Shown here one piece after another: positions 10,583 through 21,628 of a stretch of DNA of 64,000 nt. The DNA lies in assembly GCA_022432975.1 (NCBI GenBank), contig CM039511.1:23524557-23588556 (forward strand), written 5' to 3'. The position numbers and the translations under genes were made by a program. Position 1 is the stretch's first letter; the number at the start of each line of letters is the position of its first letter. The stretch comes from Begonia masoniana (lineage: Eukaryota > Streptophyta > Magnoliopsida > Cucurbitales > Begoniaceae). The notes beneath the pieces are model-generated. The model was not told the DNA's origin. It saw nothing but the letters and a program-made list of their open reading frames with translations, and ran no database searches.

Positions 10583-12204
10583 TTGCAATGTACTCAGCCT
10601 CTATAGTTGACAAAGCAACACAATCTTGCAGTTTTGATTGCCATGAAACAGCTCTCCTTTCAAAAGTGACCATATACTCTGATGTAGACTTCCTTGAATC
10701 CATGTCACCAGCCATATCTGCATCTGTGAAACCATATAACACAAGCTTACCATTTCCAATGCACAAACACACCTTGGAAGTACTTCTAAGATACCTGAAA
10801 ATATATTTTACTATTGTACAATGCTCTTTTCCATAATTAGAAAGAAAATGACTAACAACACTAACTGCATGAGCAAATATATGGTCTTGTACACACCATG
10901 ACATAAATTAAGCTACCCACTGTAGATGCATAAGAAACTTTCTTCATCTCTTGTTTCGTATTCTCACTTTTAGGACATTGCTTGGCGCTTAGCTTAAAAT
11001 GACCTGCAAGTGGAGACACAACAGGCTTCGCATTGCTCATGTTAAATCTCTCAAGAACTTTCTCTATGTACCTCTCTTGAGATAACCATAGTTTGTTATT
11101 CTTCTTATCACAAATAATCTTCATGCCAAGAATCTGCTAAGTCGGACCTAAATCCTTCATGGCAAAGGATTTACTAAGCTCTCTCTTCAGCTTATCTATC
11201 TTAGCGACATCATGTTCAACAATCAACATGTCATCGACGTGTAATAAGAGAATCACAAAATCAGTGTCAAAGAATTTCTTTATAAAAACACAATAGTAAG
11301 AAGTAATCTTATTGTACCCATTCACTTCCATAAAAGTGTTAACCTTTTTGTACCACTGTCTTGGCACATGTTTAACCCCATATAAACTCTTTCTCAACCT
11401 ACAGACAAGTATTTCTTTCCCTTTAGCTCTAAAGCCTTCAAGCTGCTCCATATAGATTTCTTTCTCTAAATCTCCATGGAGAAAAAATGTCTTCACATCA
11501 AGTTGTTCTACCTCTAAGTCAATACTAGCAGCAAGTCCCAAAACAACTCAGATTGAACTCATCTTCAGAACAAGCAATAAAATCTCATCAAAGTCAACAT
11601 TTTTTTTTCTAACTGAAACATTTCACAACCAGCCTTGACTTATACCTTAGTTGTAAGCTAGTTTCTTCTAACTTCAATCTAAACAACCACTTGTTTTTCA
11701 AAGCTCTCTTTCCCTTCAGTAGTGTCACTAAGTCATAAGTATTTTTCTCATGCAAGGACTTCATCTCATCTTGCATTGTACACAACAACTCAGTTTTCTT
11801 CTCATGCGACAAAACCTCCTAATAAGTTTCTGGTTCTCCCCCTTTAGTGAGCAACATATACTCACTGGTAAAATATCTTCTAGAGGGTTCTTTGTCTCTG
11901 GTGGATCTCAACTGAGGCTCAGCTGCTGGCTATTCTGGGTTCTCCTCAACTTCTTCATTATCAACTATAAGGAGATCATTTGTCTGTGCATCTTTGTTAT
12001 CATTAATAGGGATTGTAGGTGGACGAACCATACCTAAGTAAACTTGCTTTTCTCTACTAAACAATGGCTTCTCTATCTTATCAAAGTCTGCAATGGCTTG
12101 ATCTTCCAAAAAGACTGCATCTCTACTTCTGATAATTTTCTTGTTGACCGGATCCCAAAATCTATACATAGACTCCTCCATTTGACAACACAAAAATAAC
12201 CACC
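10583..12204 (-). pseudogene. pol: Ty1/copia pol remnant (integrase end, RT, RNase H)
   Basis: Reading leftwards: the end of integrase (YRFWDPVNKKIIRSRD, near 12150), reverse transcriptase with LDVKTFFLHGDLEKEIYM (near 11490) and the active-site segment LLHVDDMLIV (near 11220; YVDD changed to HVDD), then RNase H with GFTDADMAGD and VALSTIEAEYIAI ending at about 10583. Stops and frame changes split it. The order integrase-RT-RNase H identifies Ty1/copia. The 3' end and 3' LTR are missing. The 5' end is separated by insertion of E and continues at 49390 directly as primer site and LTR, so gag, protease and most of integrase were already gone before E arrived. Confidence 0.85.
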
Positions 12205-12209
12205 AAAAC

Positions 12210-12566
12210 TGTAACAACCCCAGCAGGGCCGAGACCAAACCATGACTCTTTTAGAATTGACCATATATCCTTACTATCTTTTTTTTTCTATATTTTTCTT
12301 TTAAATCATAACTTAGTTCAAGACATCACACGCGATTCGTTAGGCATCGCCCAACAATGAAATGCATTACACATTTGCCGGCGGATACGGGTGTTTCACG
12401 TGTCTAATTAAAACATCGCCCGGTCACTAAACGACAAAACATTACTTATATCATCCGGTAAAGAAAACACCTACATCGCCCGGTCATTAAACGACAAAAC
12501 ATTACTTATATCATCCGGTAAAGAAAATACCTACATCGCCCGGTCACTAAACGACAAAACATTACT
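12210..12566 (-). repeat. Element E 3' LTR, remaining part
   Basis: Matches 47019 onward almost base for base (GACCCCAGCAGGGCCGAG-type start), including the repeated CATCGCCCGGTCACTAAACG / ATCATCCGGTAAAG units. It is cut at 12567 by the 5' LTR of element A. Confidence 0.85.
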
Positions 12567-15019
12567 TGTAACACCTGACAATCTCTGCCAGGTGATTTTC
12601 TTAACGGAATTAACTGTCACCTTTATTAATAATACTTGAATTTAATTTTAATGCCAAGGTTTATTTGATTTCTAATTTTGGGGTGGCAAAATGGTAATTA
12701 GGAAGGATCTTATTAATATAAATAGAAAATGGAAACCTTAAACCTCACTTAAACCCCACTGCAGCCGACATTCTCTCTCGGAGATTCCCGTACTTCCAGA
12801 GCTTTTTCTCTGCCAGAGATTCCCTCTTTAGCGATCGATTTCTCCAGCCTCCACTCCGATGACCTACATTCGAGGTAAGATTTAGTCAATGTAGTTGCCG
12901 TGTAGTTGTTTAGAACTCTGTTTTCAACTAGAACCCAATGTTTCATGATTCTTCAATGGCCGGATAATAGGAACAATTTTATCGGTGTTTGGTAATGGCA
13001 TTTCTGAATCGATTCTGGACATTTAATATAACCGACCCTGATTAATCGTTAGTTGAACCTATCTGTTTTGGTTTTGGATTTCAGACTACACACAGAGAAC
13101 TAGACTAAGGGATTCGGGAATGACTTTAGTTATTAGATTCTATGATGATTTATGATTAGGACTATTAGGAATTTTATTTTAATTACTACAATGTAATGTT
13201 TTAGGTGAAGAAGTCCGAAGAAAAGAAGCCCAAGTTTCTAAGGAAACCAGGTAAGTGAATGTGTAGGATTCCCGGCCATTAGGGCCCTACATCATAAGGA
13301 TGCTAGGTAGAAACTGATACGATGATTAGAATTTATTTAAGCTACTGTCTGTTACTTATGTTGATGTTTGTTTTAAGTTAGTAAGATGGTTTGTATTTGG
13401 ATGATTTACGGATGTTTGAGAACTATGCTATATGATGTTCTGTTAGAGTCTATGAAGTCAACTGCCTAGTATGATAATTTTCATAGTCTGATGATTTAAG
13501 AACATTCATGTCATGCATCATGATTTACTCCTCAAGCATATGAAAATGATTTATGAGCATGTTTTTCCCATGAACAAGATATGAGAATGAATATGAAAAC
13601 GATCTCATACAACATGATTAAGTGAGGGTTGGGGGCAGGTTGACATATGCCACAGTCCAAAAAGGGACCATGAAAATGACCCGAAAGGGAATATGATCAA
13701 AATCACTGTCAACCCCCCTTTTACGGCACAAATCTTCCCTTAATCCATATGATGAAAACGATAAACAGAAACAAGAATGATAAATAATCAAGAACATGTT
13801 TTCTCCCAACTATACATTCATGAATACATGTTAGTTTGCATTCCTTACTAAGCATTAGGCTTATAGTTTAAACCTCATGATGTAGTTGACGAGTTTTCAG
13901 GTGAGGATCTCAAAGTTAATGAGGATGTTTAAGCTCGGTTGCTGGAAGGTGCTCAGGGTGGAGATTTGTGGCTAGCGGGCGATATTGACCCGCGGTTATG
14001 CTCACATTAAGTCAGTAAGGTTTATGAAAGACTGAAGTCTGTGTAGGATGAGATTTCTTTTTATAACATTGGGATGTTAGGATTTGTCTATTTGACCTCT
14101 GAGTTCGAGGAATGATTTAAGTTTATAGAATGATCTGCTTAATTAAGTCTTCCACTTCACGTATCCTGAATGAGTCTATGATTTTTATTCGTTTAAAGTT
14201 TATGCCTATTAAGTTGAAATCTATGAGAGTCAGGGTATTTTTCTGTTGGTTGAAGTTGCTTGATGATTATTGTGTTTTACTGCTGAGTGATAGGAGTCGG
14301 ATGAGTGTATCATCCGGCTGACGTCATCGGCGGATGTCGAATGATAGAAGTTGAACGATTGAGTCTTCCGGCAGACGTCATCGGATGATGTCGAGTGTTT
14401 ACTCAACAGATAATGTAAGTAAAGTATTTAGTCGTTTGTTCACCGGATGATGTCTCCTGTCGGATGAGGTAAGTGAGTCACGTGCATTGCATGTCCACCG
14501 GATGATGCCCCTGATGGATGAAGACATCATCTGGCTGACGTCATCGGTGGATGGTGAATGATTGTTGATCACTGGGCGATGTCTCTTGTTGGCGATGTTA
14601 AGTAAGTCACGTGAGATGCACATATAGCCGGATGATATAGAAATACACTACCGGCAGAATCGAGCTCTGTGCTTGTCGTTTAGCGATCTGCATAAGTGAG
14701 TTTTAGGTTTTGTCGTCTAGCAACCGGTAGATGCCTGCGATTTCAAGCAGCTCAAGTGTGATGAGGTTGAGTGTACTGAGGGCTTCTTCCTTCTGCCCGA
14801 TTACGTTATGGATTAAATGCCCGAGTCTAGTCGCTCTACTCTGTGATGATTTATGCCAATGATCTTATGGGAGTCGGGTCCTTGAAGGGTAGAATTCTGC
14901 CAGATATGCAGACAGTTAAAGTTAAAAAAAAAACAAACAAACGGGTACAGAGAGTAATTTAGAGTAAGTGTTCTATGAGAGTTATGAAATGGGTCTCGGC
15001 CCTTAACGGGGTCGTTACA
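12567..15019 (+). repeat. Element A 5' LTR
   Basis: Begins TGTAACACCTGACAATC and ends GGGGTCGTTACA; 2453 bp. A TATA-like box lies about 150 bp in. From about 14310 to 14560 it carries several CCGG..GACGTCATCGG units, two of them with the full TGACGTCA palindrome. A GGGTTGGGGG...CAACCCCCC inverted block lies at 13612-13745. Confidence 0.9.
12717..12724 (+). promoter_or_regulatory. Putative TATA box of element A 5' LTR
   Basis: TATAAATA, 150 bp from the LTR start, repeated at 20915-20922 in the 3' LTR and, reversed, at 49232-49239 in E. If it sets the start of transcription, most of this LTR (including the TGACGTCA units) would be transcribed R/U5 rather than U3. Confidence 0.5.
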
Positions 15020-15023
15020 ATTA

Positions 15024-15035
15024 TGGTATCAAAGC
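15024..15035 (+). promoter_or_regulatory. Element A primer-binding site
   Basis: TGGTATCAAAGC, one change from the initiator Met tRNA complement TGGTATCAGAGC, 4 bp after the LTR end. The same altered word is in E (47003-47014), so it is a family trait. Confidence 0.85.
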
Positions 15036-18000
15036 AAAATCGGGTTCTAAAATCGATTTTGCAGACTGCCTCCCAGCACAGATTGCCACCTGAGTACACT
15101 CCAACAACTGTAAGTGTTTATGATTTTAGTAATGTCATTAAGTTAAGATATGTTATGATTATTTCTTAGGAATCCCAAAATGGTGAGGGAACAACAGAGA
15201 GAAGACAATGTGGATAGTATCACTATTCCTTAGCTAACGGAGTTGGTTATACGCCAATCACGCCAAATCGAGCAGCTTATGACCACCAGGGAAGAGCATG
15301 GGAACTCTAGCTCTAATGCAAACCATGATCATGGTGGCAAACGCTTCCATAGACTTAGACCCCCAACATTTAATGGCCAAGTTTCGGATCCTGTTTATGC
15401 TGAGGAGTGGATTCAGAAAATGGAGGACATGTTCAAGTACGCCAAGGTCGTTGAAGGAGATAGGGTCACTTATGCTGTTTTTCATTTGGAACTGAGTGCA
15501 AGGCATTGGTGGGACTCAATCCAGAGCACCATTAATGCAAGAGCTATGACCTGGGAAATGTTTAAGACTGCTTTCTTTGAGAAATATTTCAATAGGACTG
15601 TTCGGGCCAACAACAAGAAGGAGTTCATGAATTTGCGTCAAACTGGCTCTGTGGCGGATTATATATGTAGGTTTGAGGCTTTATCACGGTTTGCTCACCG
15701 ATTGGTTGGGGATGATGATGACAAGATCTACTAGTTCGTTCAAGGATTGAAGCCGAGTTTGTATATGAGAGTAAAGACTGCTGGAATACATGATATACCA
15801 TATGGTGAAGTGACGGCTAAGGCCTTGGAACTGGAAGAAGCCGAGATAATGACATATGCACAGCGTGAACATCCAAGGAAGTTCATTAAGGAGCCTCAGC
15901 CGCCACCACGTCAGAACAAAGGATGGCAACCGCAACAGAACAGAGGACCACAACAACAACAACAAGGTATAAAGAGACCCTTCAATCCAAATGATGATCA
16001 AGGAAAAGGAAAACGACCATTAGCCCCTCTATGCTCCAACTGCCAGAAGAACCACCATGGCGAGTGCAAGCTACACTCTGGCCGTTGCTACAGATGTGAC
16101 AAGTTCAGACATGTAGTCAGAGATTGCCCCATGCCACCAGACCCCAATCGAGCAAGAATAGCACCCAGAGTCTTTGCTATGATGGAGGACAGAGATGCGG
16201 TGCAGCATACAGTCATAACAGGTACAATTATGATCTGTGGTATTTATGCTTATACACTTATAGACACGTGGGCCACCCACTCATTTATAGCAACCCTATT
16301 TGTCTATAAGCATAAGTTAGGATACTTACCAGCTGATAGGCCATATAGTGTCATGTTACTGTCAGGGAAATCCTTACATTTTGAACAGATAGTGAAGGGT
16401 GACATTGTGTCCTTAGGAGATAAGATAAGAAGTTATATGTAGAGCTGATTGTAATTGACATGAAGTGGTATGAAGTTGTACTAGGGATGGATTGGTTATT
16501 CAGACACCATGCCACGATAAGTTGTAAGTCTGGATTAGTTGAGTTCCGACCCCCGAATGGAGATCGGTATACATTCCAAGCTATCCCAAAAATAAGTAAA
16601 ATACCAATTATATCCTCTCTAGAGACTCAACAGTTATTGAAAGGTGGCTGTGAGAGTTATCTAGCTAGTGTAGTTGATGTTCGGGTGACGGATAAAGTAA
16701 AAGTACAAGACATCCCTATAGTCCGAGAGTTCCCTGAAGCATTCTTGGATGATTTGCCAGGATTACCACCTGATAGAGAAATAGAGTTTGTGATTGATAC
16801 ATATCCCGAGGCATTTCCTGTATCTAAGAATCCTTACCGTATGGCACCTGTTGAATTAAAGGAATTAAAAGTCTAACTACAGGAATTAGTAGACAAGAGA
16901 TTTATACGCTCTAGTAGTTCTCCCTGGGGTGCACCTGTTTTATTCGTTAGGAAGAAAGATGGTTCTCTTAGAATGTGCATTGACTACAGAGAGCTAAACA
17001 AGTTGACAATTAAGAATAAATATCCTTTACCCCGAATTGATGACTTGTTTGACCAATTACAAGGAGCTAACATATTTTCAAAGATTGACTTACGCTCGGA
17101 TTACTACCAACTAAAGGTTAAGGAGAGTGAAATACCAAAGACAGCCTTCAGGACCCGCTACGGACACTATGAATTTCTTGTGATTTCGTTTGGACTGACT
17201 AATGCGCCTACAGCCTTTATGGACTTAATGAATCATGTGTTTCGTGAGTATTTGGACAAGTTTGTGATTGTGTTTATAGATGATATACTAATATACTCAC
17301 GTACTGAGGCTAACCATGCAGAACATCTAAGAATAGTTTTGACGACATTAAAACAGCAACAACTTTATGTCAAGTTGTCTAAGTGTGAGTTATGGCTGGA
17401 TAAGGTCAACTTTTTAGGTCATTTCATTTCTGCTGAGGACATATCAGTAGATCCAACCAAGATTCAGGCTATTAAGGACTGGCCACAGCCAAAGAATGTC
17501 AGTGAAGTCCGTAGTTTCCTTGGTTTGGCAGGTTATTATAGAAAGTTCATTAAGGGATTCTCTATGATAGCTAAGCCTTTAACTAATTTAACAAAGAAGG
17601 ACACCAAGTACTCTTGGACTGAAGCTTGTGAAGAAGGCTTCCAAACACTTAAGCTGAAGTTGACGACAGCCCCGCTACTGGCTCTACCAACCGAAGAAGG
17701 AAAGTTTAGTGTTTACTGTGATGCATCCAAAGTTGGACTGGGGTGTGTTTTGATGCAAGATGGAAAGGTCGTGGCGTATGCCTCTAGGCAGCTGAAGAGT
17801 TATGAACATAATTACCCCACCCATGATTTAGAGTTAGCCGCAGTTGTTTTTGCACTAAAGATTTGGAGACACTATTTATATGTTCAGCAGTGTGAGGTGT
17901 TTTCTGACCATAAAAGCCTGAAGTACTTATTCACCCAAAAGGAATTAAACATGAGACAAAGACGTTGGTTGGAATTTGTTAAGGATTATGACTTTGAGAT

Positions 18001-19113
18001 TAAATACCACCCGGGCAAGGCTAATGTTGTAGCCGATGCTTTAAGTAGAATGTCGACAACAATGCAACCTACGTTATCAACCATGTCTGTACCCTTGAGG
18101 TCGGAGGTTCAGAAATTTGAATTGGAAATGGTTTCTGAGTTGTCAGCCTTACTTGCCAATGTTACAATTAGACCAACTATTTTGGACATGATCAAGGAGA
18201 CACAACAAAAGGATTCGAAGAAAAATAATAGCATGATGAGTAAGTTGCAGGACGCCTCCTCTAAATTCAGTCTCTCCGATGATGGCATTTTGAAATTTAG
18301 GAATCGATGGTACATTCCAAGTGATAAGAAGTTACGTGAGTTGATCTTGGCTGAGGCTCACTCATCTTCTTTCTCTGTACACCCTGGTAACACCAAGATG
18401 TATCAGGATTTAAAGTTATATTATTGGTGGCCAAATATGAAGAGGGATGTTGCCAAGTATGTGGAGTCATGTCTTGTATGCCAACAAGTTAAAGCAGAGC
18501 ACCAACGCCCAGGAGGTACCCTTCAACCCTTACCGATCCCCGAATGGAAATGGGAAAACATAGCAATGGATTTTGTTGTTGGACTACCTAAGACAACTAA
18601 AGGTCATGACAGCATCTCGGTTGTAGTTGACAGATTGACGAAGTCAGCTCACTTCCTACCCGTGAAGACAACATACACGATGGACCAGCTTACTGATCTG
18701 TATGTTCAGGAAATTATCAGATTGCATGGGATTCCGATATCTATAGTCTCTGACCATGATCCAAGGTTCACCTCAAGATTCTGGCAGAGTCTTCAGAGCA
18801 CATTAGGATCGAAGTTATCTTTCAGCACTGCTTTTCATCCACAAACCGATGGACAATCTAAGCGGACAATTCAGATACTCGAGGATATGTTGAGAGCATG
18901 TGTGCTAGACTTCCAGACATCTTGGAGTCGACATTTTCCCTTAATTGAATTCTCCTACAACAATAGTTACCAGTCCACTATTGGTATGGCACCCTACGAG
19001 GCGTTGTATGGTAGGAAATGTAGATCACCTGTAACGACCCCTTATCCCAGCAAGATATTGTCCGCTCTGGGGATTGGGCCGTAGCACAATATCCTCCCCT
19101 CACGGCTTTGTTT

Positions 19114-19195
19114 GGCGAGAACTTCCCTGATGGTCACCCAACCTGGAATTGCTCTCGCCGAAGCACTTTTAACTTCGGAGTTCTTATGGGATCCG
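19114..19195 (-). other. 5S rRNA-like segment, left Cassandra LTR
   Basis: Reverse complement reads GGATCCCATAAGAACTCC, a box A-like AAGTTAAAAGTGCTTCGG and a box C-like GGTTGGGTGACC, matching the 3' two thirds of plant 5S rRNA. It is part of a Cassandra LTR, not a ribosomal locus: one copy, no 5S spacer, and LTR sequence on both sides. Confidence 0.85.
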
Positions 19196-19975
19196 TTGCC
19201 AATTGTGCTCCAAAACGCGTCTTGCTATGTTGGGAGGGTCTCTTTACATATGTTTCATTTCCACATACTTCCCCAAGCGATGTGGGATTGTGACGACCCC
19301 CTTTTTACGACCCGTCACCTTCCGGCTCGCCCGCGCGGACGTACCGCCATCCGGGTTCCGGTTCGTGCAGCCATCGTACCCATACGTTCAAATTCGGGTC
19401 ATCACAATCACCCCCCTCGAGGGCCCAACGTCCTCGTTGGCCACATTTCCGGTTGGGTACAGGCTCTGATACCATTTGTAACAACCCCGTTTCCCAGCAA
19501 GATATTGTCCGCTCTGGGGATTGGGTCATCACAATCACCCCCCCTCGAGGGCCCAACGTCCTCGTTGGCCACATTTCCGGTTGGGTACAGGCTCTGATAC
19601 CATTTGTAACAACCCCGTTTCCCAGCAAGATATTGTCCGCTCTGGGGATTGGGCTGCAGCCCAATATCCTCCCCTCACAGCTTTGTTTGGCGAGAACTTC
19701 CCAGAAGGTCACCCAACCTGGAATTGTGGCCAACGAGGACGTTGGGCCCTCGAGAGGGGGTGATTGTGATGACCCGAATTTGAACGTATGGGTACGATGG
19801 CTGCACGAACCGGAACCCGGATGGCGGTACGTCCGCGCGGGCTAGCCGGAAGGTGACGGGTCGTAAAAAGGGGGTCGTCACAATCCCACATCGCTTGGGG
19901 AAGTATGTGGAAATGAAACATATGTAAAGAGACCCTCCCAACATAGCAAGACGCGTTTTGGAGCACAATTGGCAA

Positions 19976-20057
19976 CGGATCCCATAAGAACTCCGAAGTT
20001 AAAAGTGCTTCGGCGAGAGCAATTCCAGGTTGGGTGACCATCAGGGAAGTTCTCGCC
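19976..20057 (+). other. 5S rRNA-like segment, right Cassandra LTR
   Basis: Same 5S-like segment as at 19114-19195 but on the plus strand, so the two face opposite ways. Pol III box A, intermediate and box C-like words are all present with a few changes. Transcription from both would give complementary RNAs; that is inference. Confidence 0.85.
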
Positions 20058-20751
20058 AAACAAAGCCGTGAGGGGAGGATATTGGGCTACGGCCCAATCC
20101 CCAGAGCGGACAATATCTTGCTGGGATAAGGGGTCGTTACATCACCCTTATACTGGGATGAAGTTGGTGAAGCAAAACTCCTTGGACCTGAGATTTTACA
20201 GCAGATGTCAGATAAGATTGCCATTATTAGGAGGAGAATGATGACTGCACAAAGCCGACAAAAGAGTTATGCAGACCAAAGAAGGAGAGATCATGAATTT
20301 GCTGTTGGAGATGAAGTTTTTTTTAAGATTTCACCCTTTAAGGGAGTTTTAAGATTTGGTAAGAAGGGAAAACTTAATCCGCGATTTATTGGACCGCTCC
20401 CCGTCTTGGCTAAGATTGGCAATACAGCTTACAAACTGCAATTGCCTCCATCACTGGAAAAGGTACATAATGTCTTCCATGTGTCAATGTTAAGGAAATG
20501 CATAAGTGATCCAGCACATGTTGTTGAACCAACTAAAATCGATATCGAGCCGACCTTTGAGTATGAAGAGAAACCAGTAAGGATTATGGAATTTGCGGTA
20601 AAGACTCTTCGAAATAAAGAAATTCCACTAGTGAAAGTCTTATGGATGAATCATGGTATTGAAGAAGCCACTTGGGAGCGACAGCAGGACATATTGGACA
20701 AGTATCCAGAACTCCTTACTTGATCAATTTTCGGGGACGAAAATTTTGTTT

Positions 20752-20764
20752 AAGGAGGGGTGGA
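20752..20764 (+). promoter_or_regulatory. Element A polypurine tract
   Basis: AAGGAGGGGTGGA directly before the 3' LTR start TGTAACACCC at 20765. It would prime plus-strand DNA synthesis. Confidence 0.8.
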
Positions 20765-21257
20765 TGTAACACCCGACAATCTCTGCCAGGTGATTTTCTT
20801 AACGGAATTAACTGTCACCTTTATTATTAATACTTGAATTTAATTTTAATGCCAAGGTTTATTTGATTTCTAATTTTGGGGTGGCAAAATGGTAATTAGG
20901 AAGGATCTTATTAATATAAATAGAAAATGGAAACCTTAAACCTCACTTCAACCCCACTGTAGCCGACATTCTCTCTCGGCGATTCCCGTACTTCCAGAGC
21001 TTTTTCTCTGCCGCCGATTCCCTCTTTGGCGATTGATTTCTCCAGCCTCCACTCCGATAACCTACATTCGAGGTAAGATTTAGTCAATGTAGTTGTCGTA
21101 TAGTTGTTTGGAACTCTGTTTTCAACTAGAACCCAATGTTTCAAGATTCTTCAATGGCCGGATAATAGGAACATTTTTATCAGTGTTTGGTAATAGCATT
21201 TCCGAATCGATTTTGGACATTTAATATAACCAACCCTGATTAATCGTTAGTTGAACC
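20765..21257 (+). repeat. Element A 3' LTR, first piece
   Basis: Near-identical to 12567-13068. It stops at 21257 where B begins (TGTAATATCCGG). The TATA-like word is at 20915-20922. Confidence 0.9.
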
Positions 21258-21620
21258 TGTAATATCCGGCTTGTACGGATTTTTGATTTAATATATTATA
21301 TTCATATTTTATTATAAAATGGCATTTTTGGTAAATATGTCAAATCAGGTCCGTTTCACGAAAAGAAAGCGTCATTACGATCCTAACGATTAATAGGAAT
21401 TTTAAGGAAATTATGGGAATTTTCGGAGATTAAACGCTATATTCCGAGTAATTACCTTTATCGTAATGTAAATGACGCTTTAGTAAAAATAGTAAACGAG
21501 GTCCAAATTGCAAACGGACAGTTCTGTTAAATCCCAAATAATAAGTTGGACTTATTAGTGAATTAAGGAGATTTGGTGAAACCGAATAGCTAGACGATTA
21601 ATGAACCGAAAGAAGAAATC

Positions 21621-21628
21621 TATATAAA
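21621..21628 (+). promoter_or_regulatory. Putative TATA box of element B 5' LTR
   Basis: TATATAAA, also at 28957-28964 in the 3' LTR, followed by a CT-rich stretch. If used, the 16-bp array and hairpin cluster lie downstream, in transcribed LTR. Confidence 0.5.

Larger units (their letters stand above)
19030..20141. mobile_element. Palindromic Cassandra element in A integrase
   Basis: Bounded by TGTAACGACCCC and GGGGTCGTTACA and flanked by an exact 5-bp duplication TCACC (19025-19029, 20142-20146). The left half reads as a normal minus-strand Cassandra: LTR with 5S-like DNA (19030 to about 19295), purine tract complement CCCCCTTTTT, short non-coding internal region, a primer site next to TGTAACAACCCC at 19481. 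This LTR start occurs twice (19481, 19607) with about 79 bp of internal sequence between. From about 19727 the sequence turns and repeats the internal region and LTR in plus orientation to 20141. The outer arms of about 430 bp are nearly perfect inverted copies. No protein is encoded, as is normal for Cassandra, so it depends on other elements for movement. Confidence 0.85.
15180..20723 (+). pseudogene. gag-pol: Element A gag-pol polyprotein, disrupted
   Basis: Order: gag capsid (15180-15900), zinc knuckle CYRCDKFRHVVRDCP (about 16086), protease (DTWATHSF at 16263; normally DTGATHSF), RT with FIDD (about 17275), RNase H ([10 protein letters not shown], about 17718), integrase with an HHCC-like zinc region, then a C-terminal chromodomain-like segment (IPLVKVLW..EEATWE, to 20721). 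Defects: TAG at 15231 and 15732, a 5-bp GATAA duplication near 16427-16437 that shifts the frame, TAA at 16874, the protease glycine changed to tryptophan (16269-16271), the integrase DDE glutamate changed to lysine (18860-18862), and a Cassandra insertion at 19030. Gene order protease-RT-RNase H-integrase is Ty3/gypsy. Confidence 0.9.

Noticed and set aside
19976..20057. Genuine 5S rRNA gene
   Set aside because: Truncated and altered, single, embedded in an LTR with target duplications around the element, and not in a 5S tandem array.
19112..20059. Several frames of 61-161 codons over the Cassandra element
   Set aside because: Mirror-image copies of the same frames occur on both arms of the palindrome. 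Cassandra is non-coding, and the frames cross 5S-like DNA.
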